64,000 nucleotides of DNA from Mycolicibacterium sp. lyk4-40-TYG-92 (GTDB taxonomy: Bacteria > Actinomycetota > Actinomycetes > Mycobacteriales > Mycobacteriaceae): positions 248,001-312,000 of the forward strand of contig NZ_JARVRX010000002.1 of the NCBI RefSeq assembly GCF_030209435.1, in the 5' to 3' direction. The notes below the pieces were generated by a model. That model did no database searches, was not told the DNA's origin, and saw nothing but the letters and a program-made list of their open reading frames with translations. Shown in pieces: positions 1-12,563 of the stretch (position 1 is its first letter; each line of letters begins with the position of its first letter). The position numbers were made by a program, and so were the translations under genes.

Positions 1-1933
<1,933 letters not shown>

Positions 1934-2153
1934 CCCTCCAATCTAATGCTGGAAATCTGGGATTCAGGTCTGGATTTGCGGCATCGGTCATCGGTATTTC
2001 AGATGCCCTGATAGGTGGCGCCTATCACTGGGCGGTACGGCGCCGGTGACCAGCACCACCCCGCGCGCGGGACCTAAGCCTCTAGGTCGGGTATACGGGC
2101 CGGGGTAGCTTTCGGGAGAGCGCGACAGATACCCCCGCCCGTATTTTCCGCGG
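1934..2153. other. Divergent intergenic region, left part
   Basis: No gene is seen between the molybdoenzyme and the sulfide operon. Besides the promoter/operator described next, a degenerate ATACCC-N4-CCGTAT element at 2129-2144 (4 of 6 paired positions) resembles a weaker CsoR-family half-pair. No open frame of CstR/CsoR length (about 85-100 codons) occurs here. Confidence 0.5.
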
Positions 2154-2200
2154 TTGGAATAATATACCCCCAGGGGTATATTGAATACCCACGAGGGTAT
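2154..2200 (+). promoter_or_regulatory. Promoter of sulfide operon with two CsoR/CstR-like operators
   Basis: A TTGGAA -35 box (2154-2159) and a TATATT -10 box (2177-2182) are separated by 17 bp. A perfect inverted repeat, AATATACCCC-CA-GGGGTATATT (2161-2182), fills the spacer and the -10 box. A second perfect repeat, ATACCC-ACGA-GGGTAT (2185-2200), covers the expected start point. ATACCC...GGGTAT pairs are the known operator form of the CsoR/RcnR family, including the persulfide sensor CstR. The function of the downstream genes favours CstR over a copper sensor. Confidence 0.8.
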
Positions 2201-2243
2201 AGCCCAAAGTGGTGCTACCCAACGAGGAGAAAGAAGATCGACG

Positions 2244-3623
<1,380 letters not shown>

Positions 3624-3643
3624 AGACAGGAGACATCACCGAC

Positions 3644-4846
3644 ATGACCGTCACTGCCAAGCACCAGATCGCGATCGTCGGCGGCGGTACCGCCGGCATC
3701 ACGGTCGCGGCCCGGCTGCTGCGCAAGGGCTACACCGACGTCGCGGTCATCGAACCCTCGGACAAGCACTACTACCAACCGCTGTGGACGCTTGTCGGCG
3801 GCGGACAGGCGCAGGCCGCCACGACCGAACGCGCCGAGTCCGCGGTGATGCCCAAGGGGGCAAAGTGGATCCGGAACGCCGCGAGCGCCTTCGATCCCGA
3901 CGCCAACACCGTCACCTGTATGGACGGCGCCACCTACGAATACGACGCGCTCGTGGTCTGCCCGGGTATCCAACTCGATTGGGATCGCACCGAGGGGCTG
4001 GCAGAGACGCTGGGTCGTGACGGCGTTTCGTCGAACTATCGCTTCGACCTTGCGCCCCGGACCTGGGATTTCATCCGGAACCTGCGGTCGGGTACGGCGG
4101 TGTTCACCGTTCCGTCCGGCGCCATCAAGTGCGCCGGCGCTCCGCAGAAGATCGCGTATCTGGCGTCCGACTACTGGCGGTCGCAGGGCGTGCTCAAGGA
4201 CATCGACGTCCACCTGGTCATGCCGGGCGCGCGGCCGTTCGGGATTCCCGCGACCGCGGACAGTCTCGACAAGGTGATCGCCGACTACGGCATCACCTTG
4301 CACACCAACTCCGAGGTGACCCTGGTCGACGCAGCGTCGCACAAGGTCGGCGTCACCAGTGTCGGGGAGGGTGGTACCGACGCCATGCTGTCCTACGACG
4401 TCCTTCACGCCGTGCCGCGGCAGTCCGCGCCGGACTGGATCAAACGCAGCGCGCTGTCGACGGGTGACGCCATGGGCTACGTCGACATCGACAAGCACAC
4501 CATGCAGCATGTGCGGTACCCCAACGTCTTCAGCCTCGGTGACGCCGGTTCGTCACCGAACTCGAAGACCGGCGCCGCGATCCGCAAGCAGGCCCCGGTG
4601 GTGGTCGAGAACATCGACTCCTTCTTGACCGGCCGCCCGCTGCGGGCGTTGTACGACGGCTACTCGTCGTGCCCGATCGTCACTTCCTCGGACGCGATGC
4701 TGCTCGCCGAATTCGACTACGACCTCAACCTGAAGCCCTCGTTCCCGCTGCTCGATCCGGTCATCCCGCACCGCGCGTACTGGTACCTGAAGAAATACGG
4801 GCTGCCGTTCATGTATTGGAATCTGATGTTGAAAGGCCTTGCCTAG
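3644..4846 (+). CDS. sqr: Sulfide:quinone oxidoreductase, type II (SQOR-like)
   Basis: The protein has 400 residues, starts at ATG 3644 after AGGAGACA, and lies 20 bp behind the CstB-like gene. An N-terminal FAD-binding motif IVGGGTAGIT (residues 11-20) is followed by HYYQPLWTLVGGG, a strong mark of type II SQR. Two conserved redox cysteines fit at C163 (IKCAGAPQK) and C343 (SSCPIVTS). A third conserved segment, VVCPGIQL, is at 105-112. The C-terminus (YWYLKKYGLPFMYWNLMLKG) is an amphipathic tail expected to dock on the membrane and reach the quinone pool. It oxidises sulfide to protein persulfide, passes electrons to quinone, and hands sulfane sulfur to the neighbouring thiol enzymes. Confidence 0.92.
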   Translation: MTVTAKHQIAIVGGGTAGITVAARLLRKGYTDVAVIEPSDKHYYQPLWTLVGGGQAQAATTERAESAVMPKGAKWIRNAASAFDPDANTVTCMDGATYEYDALVVCPGIQLDWDRTEGLAETLGRDGVSSNYRFDLAPRTWDFIRNLRSGTAVFTVPSGAIKCAGAPQKIAYLASDYWRSQGVLKDIDVHLVMPGARPFGIPATADSLDKVIADYGITLHTNSEVTLVDAASHKVGVTSVGEGGTDAMLSYDVLHAVPRQSAPDWIKRSALSTGDAMGYVDIDKHTMQHVRYPNVFSLGDAGSSPNSKTGAAIRKQAPVVVENIDSFLTGRPLRALYDGYSSCPIVTSSDAMLLAEFDYDLNLKPSFPLLDPVIPHRAYWYLKKYGLPFMYWNLMLKGLA

Positions 4847-4880
4847 CAGGGCAATTAATCGACCACGAAAGGAATTCGCC

Positions 4881-5243
4881 ATGACCACCAAAAACCTGAC
4901 CGCCGCCGACTTCGACGCGACCATCACCGCCAATCCCATTGTCCTCATCGATTTCTGGGCGTCGTGGTGTGGTCCGTGTCGCGCGTTTGCTCCGGTTTTC
5001 GATCGATCGGCGCAGGCGCACCCGGATGTGGTGCACGCCAAGGTCGACACCGAAGCGCAACAGCAGCTTGCCGCGGCGCTCGAAATCCACGCGATCCCAA
5101 CGATCATGGCGTTCCGCGACGGCATCCTCGTGTACCGCCAGCCCGGTGCGATGCCCGCCCCGGCCCTCGAAGATCTGATCACCCGGGTCAAGGCACTCGA
5201 CATGGCCGACGTGCGGGCCCAGATCGCGGCCAGAACGCACTGA
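4881..5243 (+). CDS. Thioredoxin family protein of the sulfide operon
   Basis: The protein has 120 residues. ATG 4881 follows GAAAGGA; an in-frame start at 4839 inside the end of sqr lacks support. FWASWCGPCRAFAP carries the CxxC pair at C30/C33, and AIPTIMAF supplies the cis-proline loop. There is no signal peptide, so it is cytoplasmic. Its place between sqr and the exporter suggests it reduces protein or low-molecular-weight persulfides, or recharges the rhodanese cysteine. It could also be a general thioredoxin that hitch-hikes in the operon. Confidence 0.9.
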   Translation: MTTKNLTAADFDATITANPIVLIDFWASWCGPCRAFAPVFDRSAQAHPDVVHAKVDTEAQQQLAAALEIHAIPTIMAFRDGILVYRQPGAMPAPALEDLITRVKALDMADVRAQIAARTH

Positions 5244-5250
5244 CCGAGTT

Positions 5251-5275
5251 GTCGTCGCGCGCCATGCGCGATGAC
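5251..5275 (+). other. Intercistronic hairpin between thioredoxin and TauE genes
   Basis: A 10-bp stem with one G-U pair (GTCGTCGCGC at 5251-5260 and GCGCGATGAC at 5266-5275) and a 5-nt loop lies in the 68-bp gap. There is no T-run after it. It may be an mRNA processing or stability element that sets exporter levels. Confidence 0.4.
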
Positions 5276-5311
5276 GCATCCCGCCGCTCCGTTCGAGGAG
5301 AGTGAAGTTCC

Positions 5312-6091
5312 GTGAATATCGTTCTCGCCCTTGCCCTTGGTGCCGTCATCGGCACCCTGCTGGGCCTGCTCGGCGGTGGCGGGTCGATCCTCGCGGTGCC
5401 GGCACTGGTCTACGTGCTGGGGCTCGGCATCGAGCAGGCGATCCCGATGTCGTTGTTGGTCGTCGGCATCGCCTCGGCGGTCGGCGCGTTGCCGAAGATC
5501 CGCGTCGGTCACGTCCAGTGGCGCTTGGCCGCCGTCTTCTCGGCGGCCGGCATTCCGGCGACCTTCGTCGGCAGCGCCGTCGGTGGGCAGCTGCCGCAGC
5601 CTGTGCTCCTCGTCGGTTTTGCGGCGGTGATGGTGCTGGCCGGTATGCGGATGCTGCGGGGCGACGGTGGCACCGGTACGGCCTGCAGAGTGGGGGATGC
5701 GGGGATCAACTGGCGCCGCTGTGCCTCCAGGTCGATTCCCGCGGGATTCCTCGTCGGCCTGCTCACCGGACTCTTCGGCGTCGGTGGTGGTTTCCTGATC
5801 ATTCCGGCGCTGGTGTTGCTGCTCGGCGTGGAAATGTCGATCGCGGTGGGAACCTCGTTGGTCATCATCGTGGTCAACTCGGTCGCGGGTCTGCTGGCGC
5901 ATCTGAGCGGCATCAGCATCGACTGGACGATCGCGGCGGCCTTCGTCGGCACGGCGATCGTCGGTTCGTTGCTCGCCGGCCACCTCGGGACCCGGCTCGA
6001 CACCCGGCGGCTGCAACATTGGTTCGCCTACCTCGTCTTCGCGGTCGCGGCTTACGTGCTCGTCGACACGATCGCGGTGAGCTTCTTGTGA
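5312..6091 (+). CDS. TauE/SafE-family sulfite or sulfur-compound exporter
   Basis: The protein has 259 residues. GTG 5312 follows GAGGAGAG at good spacing. It is almost entirely hydrophobic with about eight predicted membrane segments in two similar halves; each half begins with a glycine-rich stretch (GLLGGGGSILAVPAL near residue 15 and GLFGVGGGFLIIPAL near residue 155), the hallmark of TauE/SafE. Proteins of this family export sulfite, sulfoacetate or related anions. As last gene of a sulfide-oxidation operon it most likely expels sulfite or thiosulfate. The same gene set (tauE, cstB, sqr) forms the cst locus of Staphylococcus aureus. Confidence 0.88.
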   Translation: MNIVLALALGAVIGTLLGLLGGGGSILAVPALVYVLGLGIEQAIPMSLLVVGIASAVGALPKIRVGHVQWRLAAVFSAAGIPATFVGSAVGGQLPQPVLLVGFAAVMVLAGMRMLRGDGGTGTACRVGDAGINWRRCASRSIPAGFLVGLLTGLFGVGGGFLIIPALVLLLGVEMSIAVGTSLVIIVVNSVAGLLAHLSGISIDWTIAAAFVGTAIVGSLLAGHLGTRLDTRRLQHWFAYLVFAVAAYVLVDTIAVSFL

Positions 6092-6302
6092 CGTGAGCAG
6101 CGGTGACCGCAAATCTTCACCAGACCGACATGTCGGCGCTCCATCTCGTGACGTGCGCGGTTGCCCAGCGTCTGGACAATGGGCGTATGGATACCGATAC
6201 CGGCCGTGGTACGCCGGGTCGCCGCGCCTGGGCCGACCCGTTGGCATTGGGGTTTCAGGCACACCGGCAGCTGATGCTGCTCCGGTTGCGGTGGCATGGC
6301 CG

Positions 6303-6328
6303 CCGTCTGGACACCCGTCCAGACGGCC
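6303..6328 (+). terminator. Hairpin terminator candidate after the sulfide operon
   Basis: A perfect 11-bp stem (GCCGTCTGGAC and GTCCAGACGGC) with the tetraloop ACCC follows the TauE gene by about 210 bp. It lacks a T-tract, as many mycobacterial terminators do. Confidence 0.45.
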
Positions 6329-6397
6329 AACCGGACTGACGCCTAATCGCTTGTGCCGCCGGGCATTTCCGATGCGGCCGAACGCTAGCGCGGACGC

Positions 6398-6409
6398 TAC
6401 CGATCGGTA
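6398..6409. promoter_or_regulatory. Perfect 12-bp palindrome upstream of korA
   Basis: TACCGATCGGTA is self-complementary and lies about 280 bp before korA. The form suits a dimeric TetR/AcrR-type repressor. No cognate regulator is apparent nearby. Confidence 0.35.
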
Positions 6410-6458
6410 ACCGCGTTCTTAGGATTTGCACCTGGTAGGACGTGATGAAAGCCACATT

Positions 6459-6472
6459 TTGACAGGTGTCAA
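6459..6472. promoter_or_regulatory. Palindrome TTGACA-GG-TGTCAA upstream of korA
   Basis: Perfect 6-bp arms with a 2-bp centre. The left arm equals a consensus -35 box, so a protein bound here could compete with polymerase. TAATCG follows 15 bp downstream as a poor -10 candidate, so promoter use is uncertain. Confidence 0.35.
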
Positions 6473-6688
6473 GCTCTGGTAATCGATTTGACGTGCACAT
6501 TCATGGGGTTGCCACACGGCCTTCAATGGCGCGTCCTGGCGAGTGCACCCTAAGAGAAGTGCAATAATCGGTACTAGCAGTGACATCAAAATTTTGGCGG
6601 CGCCGAGCTGGCGATCGTGAGCACCGTTCTGCGGCGTCTCCGAAACAGTGCGACGGACGGTCGAAACAGAGTGTGAAAGGCAGGCGTC

Positions 6689-8644
6689 GTGGGTCTTAAC
6701 GACGGCGACAACGGCACCGGCGCCGAGAACGGCGCAGCCCCGCGGCAGAAGCTCGAGAAGGTCGTCATCCGCTTTGCCGGCGACTCCGGTGACGGTATGC
6801 AGTTGACCGGTGACCGGTTCACCTCGGAGGCCGCGCTCTTCGGCAATGACCTTGCGACGCAGCCGAATTACCCCGCCGAGATCCGCGCACCACAGGGCAC
6901 CTTGCCCGGCGTGTCGTCGTTCCAGATCCAGATCGCGGATTACGACATCCTCACCGCCGGTGACCGTCCCGACGTGCTGGTCGCGATGAACCCGGCCGCG
7001 CTCAAGGCCAACGTGGCCGACCTGCCGCGCGGCGGCATGATCATCGCCAACTCCGACGAGTTCACCAAGCGCAACCTGGCCAAGGTCGGGTACGACGAGA
7101 ACCCGCTCGAGAACGACGAGCTGTCCGAGTTCGTCGTCATCCCGGTGGCGATGACCACGCTGACGCTGGCCGCGGTCGAGGCCATCGGCGCGACCAAGAA
7201 GGACGGTCAGCGCGCCAAGAACATGTTCGGGCTCGGCCTGCTGTCCTGGATGTACGGCCGCGAGCTGGAGCACAGCGAGGCCTTCATCCGCGAGAAGTTC
7301 GCCCGCAAGCCCGAGATCGCCGAGGCCAATGTGCTGGCGCTCAAGGCCGGCTGGAACTACGGCGAGACCACCGAGGCCTTCGGCACCACCTACGAGGTGG
7401 CCCCGGCCAAGCTCAAGTCCGGCGAATACCGTCAGATCTCCGGCAACACGGCCATGGCGTACGGCATCGTCGCCGCCGGTCAGCTGGGTGACATCCAGGT
7501 GGTGCTCGGCACCTACCCGATCACCCCGGCGTCGGACATCCTGCACGAGCTGTCCAAGCACAAGAACTTCAACGTCCTGACCTTCCAGGCGGAGGACGAG
7601 ATCGCCGGTATCGGCGCGGCCATCGGTGCCTCGTACGGTGGCGCGCTCGGCGTGACCAGCACGTCGGGTCCCGGTGTCTCGCTGAAGTCCGAGGCCATCG
7701 GCCTCGCGGTGATGACCGAGCTGCCGCTCATCGTCATCGACGTGCAGCGCGGCGGCCCGTCCACCGGTCTGCCGACCAAGACCGAGCAGGCCGACCTGCT
7801 GCAGGCGCTGTATGGCCGCAACGGTGAATCGCCCGTCGCGGTGCTGGCACCGGCTTCTCCGTCGGACTGCTTCGACATCGCGGTCGAGGCCGTGCGGATC
7901 GCCATCGCGTACCACACGCCGGTGATCATTCTGTCCGACGGCGCGATCGCCAACGGTTCCGAGCCGTGGCGGATTCCGGACATCGCGAGCTACCCGGCCA
8001 TCGAGCACACCTTCGCCAAGTCGGGCGAGCCGTTCCAGCCCTACGCGCGTGACCCCGAGACGCTGGGACGTCAGTTCGCCATCCCGGGTACCGCGGGCCT
8101 GGAGCACCGCATCGGTGGTCTCGAGGCGGCCAACGGCTCGGGCAACATCTCCTACGAGCCCAAGAACCACGACCTCATGGTCCGGTTGCGCCAGCTCAAG
8201 ATCGACGGCATCAAGGTGCCCGACCTCGAGGTCGACGACCCGAGCGGCGAGGCCGAGCTGCTGATGCTCGGTTGGGGCAGCTCGTATGGCCCCATCGGCG
8301 AAGCCTGCCGGCGCGCCCGGCGCAACGGCGTCAAGGTCGCGCACGCGCAGCTGCGCCACCTCAACCCGTTCCCGGCGAACCTCGAAGAGGTCCTGCGCAA
8401 GTACGACAAGGTCGTCGTGCCCGAGATGAACCTGGGCCAGCTGGCCCTGCTGCTGCGCGGCAAGTACCTGGTCGACGTCCAGTCGGTGACCAAGGTCGAG
8501 GGCATGGCCTTCCTGGCCGACGAAGTCGAGGGCATCATCAGCGCGGCGCTGGACGGATCGTTGCGCGAGAAGGAAACTGACAAAGCCAAGTTCGCACGGC
8601 TGGCAGCCGCCACCGTGGAAACCGGTGTGGGAGCAAACGCATGA
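6689..8644 (+). CDS. korA: 2-oxoglutarate:ferredoxin oxidoreductase alpha subunit
   Basis: The protein has 651 residues and starts at GTG 6689 after GAAAGGCAG. The N-terminal domain (about 25-215, starting VIRFAGDSGDGMQ) is the gamma-type domain fused to the alpha/pyrimidine-binding domain (from about 250, with GTYPITPASDILHE, the family signature for substrate and TPP handling). GGPSTGLPTKTEQADL is also diagnostic. It acts with KorB in the cytoplasm as an anaerobic-type bypass of 2-oxoglutarate dehydrogenase, producing succinyl-CoA and reduced ferredoxin. The korB ATG overlaps the stop by 4 bp, so the two are translationally coupled. Order and length match M. tuberculosis Rv2455c. Confidence 0.96.
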   Translation: MGLNDGDNGTGAENGAAPRQKLEKVVIRFAGDSGDGMQLTGDRFTSEAALFGNDLATQPNYPAEIRAPQGTLPGVSSFQIQIADYDILTAGDRPDVLVAMNPAALKANVADLPRGGMIIANSDEFTKRNLAKVGYDENPLENDELSEFVVIPVAMTTLTLAAVEAIGATKKDGQRAKNMFGLGLLSWMYGRELEHSEAFIREKFARKPEIAEANVLALKAGWNYGETTEAFGTTYEVAPAKLKSGEYRQISGNTAMAYGIVAAGQLGDIQVVLGTYPITPASDILHELSKHKNFNVLTFQAEDEIAGIGAAIGASYGGALGVTSTSGPGVSLKSEAIGLAVMTELPLIVIDVQRGGPSTGLPTKTEQADLLQALYGRNGESPVAVLAPASPSDCFDIAVEAVRIAIAYHTPVIILSDGAIANGSEPWRIPDIASYPAIEHTFAKSGEPFQPYARDPETLGRQFAIPGTAGLEHRIGGLEAANGSGNISYEPKNHDLMVRLRQLKIDGIKVPDLEVDDPSGEAELLMLGWGSSYGPIGEACRRARRNGVKVAHAQLRHLNPFPANLEEVLRKYDKVVVPEMNLGQLALLLRGKYLVDVQSVTKVEGMAFLADEVEGIISAALDGSLREKETDKAKFARLAAATVETGVGANA

Positions 8645-9720
8645 CGGATCTGATCGGTGCTGATCTGGGCCTGACCGAAGCCCTCAGCAAGACTGCCCTG
8701 GTTCCGACCACGGACCAGCCGCAGAAGGGCAAGGACTTCACCAGCGACCAGGAGGTGCGCTGGTGCCCCGGTTGCGGTGACTACGTCATCCTCAACACCA
8801 TCCGCAACTTCCTGCCGGAGCTGGGCCTGCGCCGCGAGAACATCGCGTTCATCAGCGGCATCGGCTGCTCGAGCCGGTTCCCGTACTACCTGGAGACCTA
8901 CGGGTTCCACTCGATCCACGGTCGCGCCCCGACCATCGCCACCGGTCTGGCGCTGGCGCGTCCGGACCTGTCGGTGTGGGTCGTCACCGGTGACGGTGAC
9001 TCGCTGTCGATCGGTGGCAACCACCTGATCCACGCGCTGCGCCGCAACATCAACATCACGATCCTGCTGTTCAACAACCGGATCTACGGTCTGACCAAGG
9101 GCCAGTACTCGCCGACCTCCGAGGTCGGCAAGGTCACCAAGTCGACCCCGATGGGTTCGCTGGACCAGCCGTTCAACCCGGTGTCGCTGGCGTTGGGTGC
9201 CGAGGCGACGTTCGTCGGCCGCGCGCTGGACTCCGACCGCAAGGGTCTGACCGAGGTGCTTAAGGCCGCGGCCGCACACCGCGGTGCCGCCATCGTCGAA
9301 ATCCTGCAGGACTGCCCGATCTTCAACGACGGTTCCTTCGACGCGCTGCGCAAGGAAGGCGCCGAGGAGCGCCTGATCAACCTGCAGCACGGCCAGCCGA
9401 TCACCTTCGGCGCGGAGAACGAGTACTGCGTGACCAAGTCCGGCTACGGATTGGAGATCGGCAAGACCGCCGACGTCGATCCGTCGGACATCGTGGTGCA
9501 CAACGCTCACCTCGACGACCCCGCCTACGCCTTCGCGCTGTCGCGCCTGTCGGAGCAGAACCTCGAGCACACCGTGATGGGCATCTTCCGTCAGGTGAAC
9601 CGCCCGACGTACGACGACGAAGCGCGTCAGCAGATCAGCTCTGCGCGGGAATCCAAGGCGCACGACACCGCCGCTCTGCAATCCTTGCTGCGTGGCAAGG
9701 ACACCTGGACCGTGGAATAG
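8641..9720 (+). CDS. korB: 2-oxoglutarate:ferredoxin oxidoreductase beta subunit
   Basis: The protein has 359 residues and starts with an ATGA overlap on korA. WCPGCGDY near residue 42 and GIGCSSRFP near 75 provide the cysteines of the cluster region. [20 protein letters not shown] is the thiamine-diphosphate motif, continuing to [16 protein letters not shown] as in all beta subunits of 2-oxoacid:acceptor oxidoreductases. It binds TPP and an iron-sulfur cluster and passes electrons to ferredoxin. Matches Rv2454c in the M. tuberculosis order. Confidence 0.96.
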   Translation: MTDLIGADLGLTEALSKTALVPTTDQPQKGKDFTSDQEVRWCPGCGDYVILNTIRNFLPELGLRRENIAFISGIGCSSRFPYYLETYGFHSIHGRAPTIATGLALARPDLSVWVVTGDGDSLSIGGNHLIHALRRNINITILLFNNRIYGLTKGQYSPTSEVGKVTKSTPMGSLDQPFNPVSLALGAEATFVGRALDSDRKGLTEVLKAAAAHRGAAIVEILQDCPIFNDGSFDALRKEGAEERLINLQHGQPITFGAENEYCVTKSGYGLEIGKTADVDPSDIVVHNAHLDDPAYAFALSRLSEQNLEHTVMGIFRQVNRPTYDDEARQQISSARESKAHDTAALQSLLRGKDTWTVE

Positions 9721-9739
9721 GCACGAGAGTAACTCCGTC

Positions 9740-10318
9740 TTGACGCAAGACGCCCCGCTGGCCGCAGTTGTACTGGCCGGCGGGGCGTCTCGTCGTATGG
9801 GGCGCGACAAGGCCACCGTGCGGTTCCGCGGGCCGGCGGGGGAGATCACGTTCGTGGAGCAGGCGGTGGCGACCCTGCGGTCCCGCTGCAAGGCGGTGTT
9901 CGTCATCGCTGCCCGCGGCCAGGCGCTGCCTGACCTGGACGCGGAAGTGCTGCGGGATGCGACCCCGGGGGTCGGACCGCTGCTGGCCACCGCCCGCGGA
10001 TTGCGCGCCGCAGCCGACGCCGGATACCCGTGTGCCTTCGTGTGCGCCGTGGACATGCCGTACCTGACGGCCGAGCTGATCGACGAGCTCGCTGAACACG
10101 CGGCCCGGGTGGACGCCGACGTGGTGCTGCCCTGGGACGGGCGGGACCACTATCTGGCCGGCATCTACCGGACCGCGCTCGCCACCCGGGCCGACGAGTT
10201 GGTGGCCCATGGGCGGCGCAGCATGCGGGCTCTGGTCGACACCGCCGACACCCAGCGGGTGGTGATGGACCGGCAGCGGGCGCTGGTCAACGTCAACAGC
10301 CCGGACGACTTCGTCTGA
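9740..10318 (+). CDS. mobA: Molybdenum cofactor guanylyltransferase MobA
   Basis: About 192 residues from TTG 9740, the first in-frame start after korB with a purine-rich GAGAG ahead; an ATG at 9692 inside korB would add 16 unlikely residues. [16 protein letters not shown] is the nucleotide-binding signature LAGGxSxRMGxDKA, and AVDMPYL supplies the metal-binding aspartate. It transfers GMP to molybdopterin to make MGD, the cofactor needed by DMSO-reductase-family enzymes such as the FdhF-like protein at the left end. Synteny matches Rv2453c. Confidence 0.93.
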   Translation: MTQDAPLAAVVLAGGASRRMGRDKATVRFRGPAGEITFVEQAVATLRSRCKAVFVIAARGQALPDLDAEVLRDATPGVGPLLATARGLRAAADAGYPCAFVCAVDMPYLTAELIDELAEHAARVDADVVLPWDGRDHYLAGIYRTALATRADELVAHGRRSMRALVDTADTQRVVMDRQRALVNVNSPDDFV

Positions 10319-10331
10319 CATCTCAGCAAAG

Positions 10332-10350
10332 GCCGAGGGCCATGCTCGGC
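10332..10350 (+). terminator. Short terminator candidate after mobA
   Basis: GCCGAG and CTCGGC pair around a 7-nt loop, followed by GTTCTTG. It starts 13 bp after the mobA stop. Confidence 0.45.
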
Positions 10351-10770
10351 GTTCTTGAATTTCTCGCTGGTCGAGGAATTCGAATTGCCGCTATTTCTAG
10401 CTTGTGCGACAAATTGGGAAATGTATTGGCGTAATTCCGGGAAATTCGACGCAGTCACTGTTCCTGAATTTCTAACATGCTGCGGCACAACGGATTTGGC
10501 CGGCGGTGTCCACGGTGTGCCGGTTAACGTTGCTCGAACGGAATCCATCGCGGACATGAAAAGTCCTGATTGGAGACAGTGCCGTGTGGCCTTACCCGGT
10601 CCGGCTGGGTTTGACGCACCCGTCGATGGCGAACTCAGGCCCTGTCGCAATCGGATTTCACGGGACGACACGCCGGAGGTTTAGCTTGAACACTGCTGAA
10701 ATGCGCCGCTGACCTGCGACAACTGTGACTCGAGTGAATTGAATTCTGTGCGCCAGGCCACAATTTCATG

Positions 10771-10784
10771 GTGACCTCTATCAC
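10771..10784. promoter_or_regulatory. CRP-like site upstream of rpfE
   Basis: GTGA-CCTCTA-TCAC matches the conserved core of the CRP/Rv3676 operator (TGTGA-N6-TCACA) on both arms. It lies about 400 bp before rpfE and about 40-60 bp before AT-rich -10-like sequences. In M. tuberculosis the related rpfA gene is a known CRP target; transfer to this rpf gene is inference. Confidence 0.45.
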
Positions 10785-10979
10785 GAAATGTTTCCGAACT
10801 GTGATTTGTTAGCGGTGCTTTATATATCGCGTGACCTGCTTATGTTCCTCTCAGGTTCGGCCGTGATCTGCCTGTTATCTGGCTGGGATGGATTCGACAT
10901 TGCCGACTGAATTCTTGCTACGGTCCTCGTGCTGCTCCAAGAGAGCAAACAACTGAAAAAACCATGAACCTGCGTGTGA

Positions 10980-11507
<528 letters not shown>

Positions 11508-11551
11508 TTTCTGAGCCTCAGAGCGCCGCGAACGCTCGAACGAGACAATCA

Positions 11552-11585
11552 AAGGGTGTCGGACCACGCGGTCCGGCACCCTTTG
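11552..11585 (+). terminator. Strong hairpin terminator after rpfE
   Basis: A 15-bp stem with one G-U pair (AAAGGGTGTCGGACC and GGTCCGGCACCCTTT) and a 4-nt ACGC loop begins 44 bp after the rpfE stop. A short T-rich run (GTCTTGG) follows. Confidence 0.8.
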
Positions 11586-11710
11586 TCTTGGTCCAGCGCG
11601 CGCCTGGCTGTTGGCTCCGCGCTGAAGGTGCGCGCTACTCGGCTTTCTGCGCCCCACGCGCAGGATCAACGATGGGGAGCTGATCCGTCACTTGATGAAA
11701 CCATGGGGCC

Positions 11711-12523
11711 ATGGCGACGCACGACATCGCGACCGGGCTCGGCGCCCTGCAGGTTCACGTCAACGGCTCCGGCGAGCCGATTCTCCTGATGCCCAGCCTG
11801 CTGACCGACCACACGCTGTACACCGCGCAGGTGCGGCACCTGTCCGCCCGGTACACGACGATCACGGTCGACCCGCCAGGACAGGGGCGCAGCGAGCCGC
11901 TGCGCAGAGCGTTCACCTTCGAAGACAGCGCCCGGGCGTACGTCGACGTCCTGGACACGCTGGGGCTGCCGTGGGCCCACCTGGTCGGCAACTCGTGGGG
12001 CGCCATGATCGGCGGCACGATCTCAGCGATGTTCCCTGATCGGGCCGGATGCGCGGTACTGCTCAACGGCACCGCGTCGGAGGGCCCCAGCTGGGACCGG
12101 CTGCAGCTGGCGCTGGCGGCCCGGATGACTCGACTCGCCGGGCGCCCGCTCCTCGTGCGGTCGACGGTCGTGCCGCGCTTCCTCGGGAAGACCACGCGCC
12201 GGCAGCGGCCTGACCTGGTCGACGGACTGGTGACGATGATCGAGCGCAACGACGCCCGGTCCGCCAGCTTCGCGGTCGAGAGCATCGTGGTCAGGCGTCC
12301 CGACCAGCACGCGCTGTTCGGCCGCATCAACACCCCGACCCTGGTCGTCGCCGGTCGCGAGGACGCGAGCTTCCCGGTACCCGAAGTGCGCCGGATGGCC
12401 GAGGCGATTCCCGGCGCGGAGCTGGTGGTGCTCGATCAGATCGGGCACCTGGCCGCCTACGAGGCGCCCGACACCGTCAACGGGCTCATCGACGACTTCC
12501 TCGACCGCCACCGCAGGCATTGA
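11711..12523 (+). CDS. Alpha/beta-fold hydrolase
   Basis: The protein has 270 residues and starts at ATG 11711; upstream spacing is weak for a ribosome site. The nucleophile elbow is LVGNSWGAM near residue 97, the acid is in VVAGREDASFPV, and the histidine is in QIGHLAAYEAP, giving a complete Ser-Asp-His triad. It has no signal peptide and is cytoplasmic. Such proteins are broad esterases, lactonases or C-C hydrolases; nothing here fixes the substrate. It is a single-gene insertion between rpfE and the S9 peptidase, same strand. Confidence 0.85.
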   Translation: MATHDIATGLGALQVHVNGSGEPILLMPSLLTDHTLYTAQVRHLSARYTTITVDPPGQGRSEPLRRAFTFEDSARAYVDVLDTLGLPWAHLVGNSWGAMIGGTISAMFPDRAGCAVLLNGTASEGPSWDRLQLALAARMTRLAGRPLLVRSTVVPRFLGKTTRRQRPDLVDGLVTMIERNDARSASFAVESIVVRRPDQHALFGRINTPTLVVAGREDASFPVPEVRRMAEAIPGAELVVLDQIGHLAAYEAPDTVNGLIDDFLDRHRRH

Positions 12524-12563
12524 TGGCGTGGGGCTGCGCGCCGCCATGTGCTAACAACGGAGC

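Larger units (their letters stand above)
6092..6688. other. Intergenic region between sulfide operon and korA
   Basis: This gap of about 600 bp has no convincing gene. A 78-codon frame at 6103-6339 (GTG start) contains a strong hairpin and has no recognisable motif. The right half becomes less GC-rich and holds two perfect palindromes, listed separately, in the upstream region of korA. Confidence 0.5.

Noticed and set aside
6103..6339. 78-codon frame after the TauE gene
   Set aside because: It includes a strong terminator-like hairpin, lacks a ribosome site and shows no motif. The reverse frame at 6052-6330 is equally open.
10355..10684. 109-codon frame between mobA and rpfE
   Set aside because: Codon use is unlike real genes here, it contains stem-loop structure, and no motif is visible. 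Kept as intergenic.
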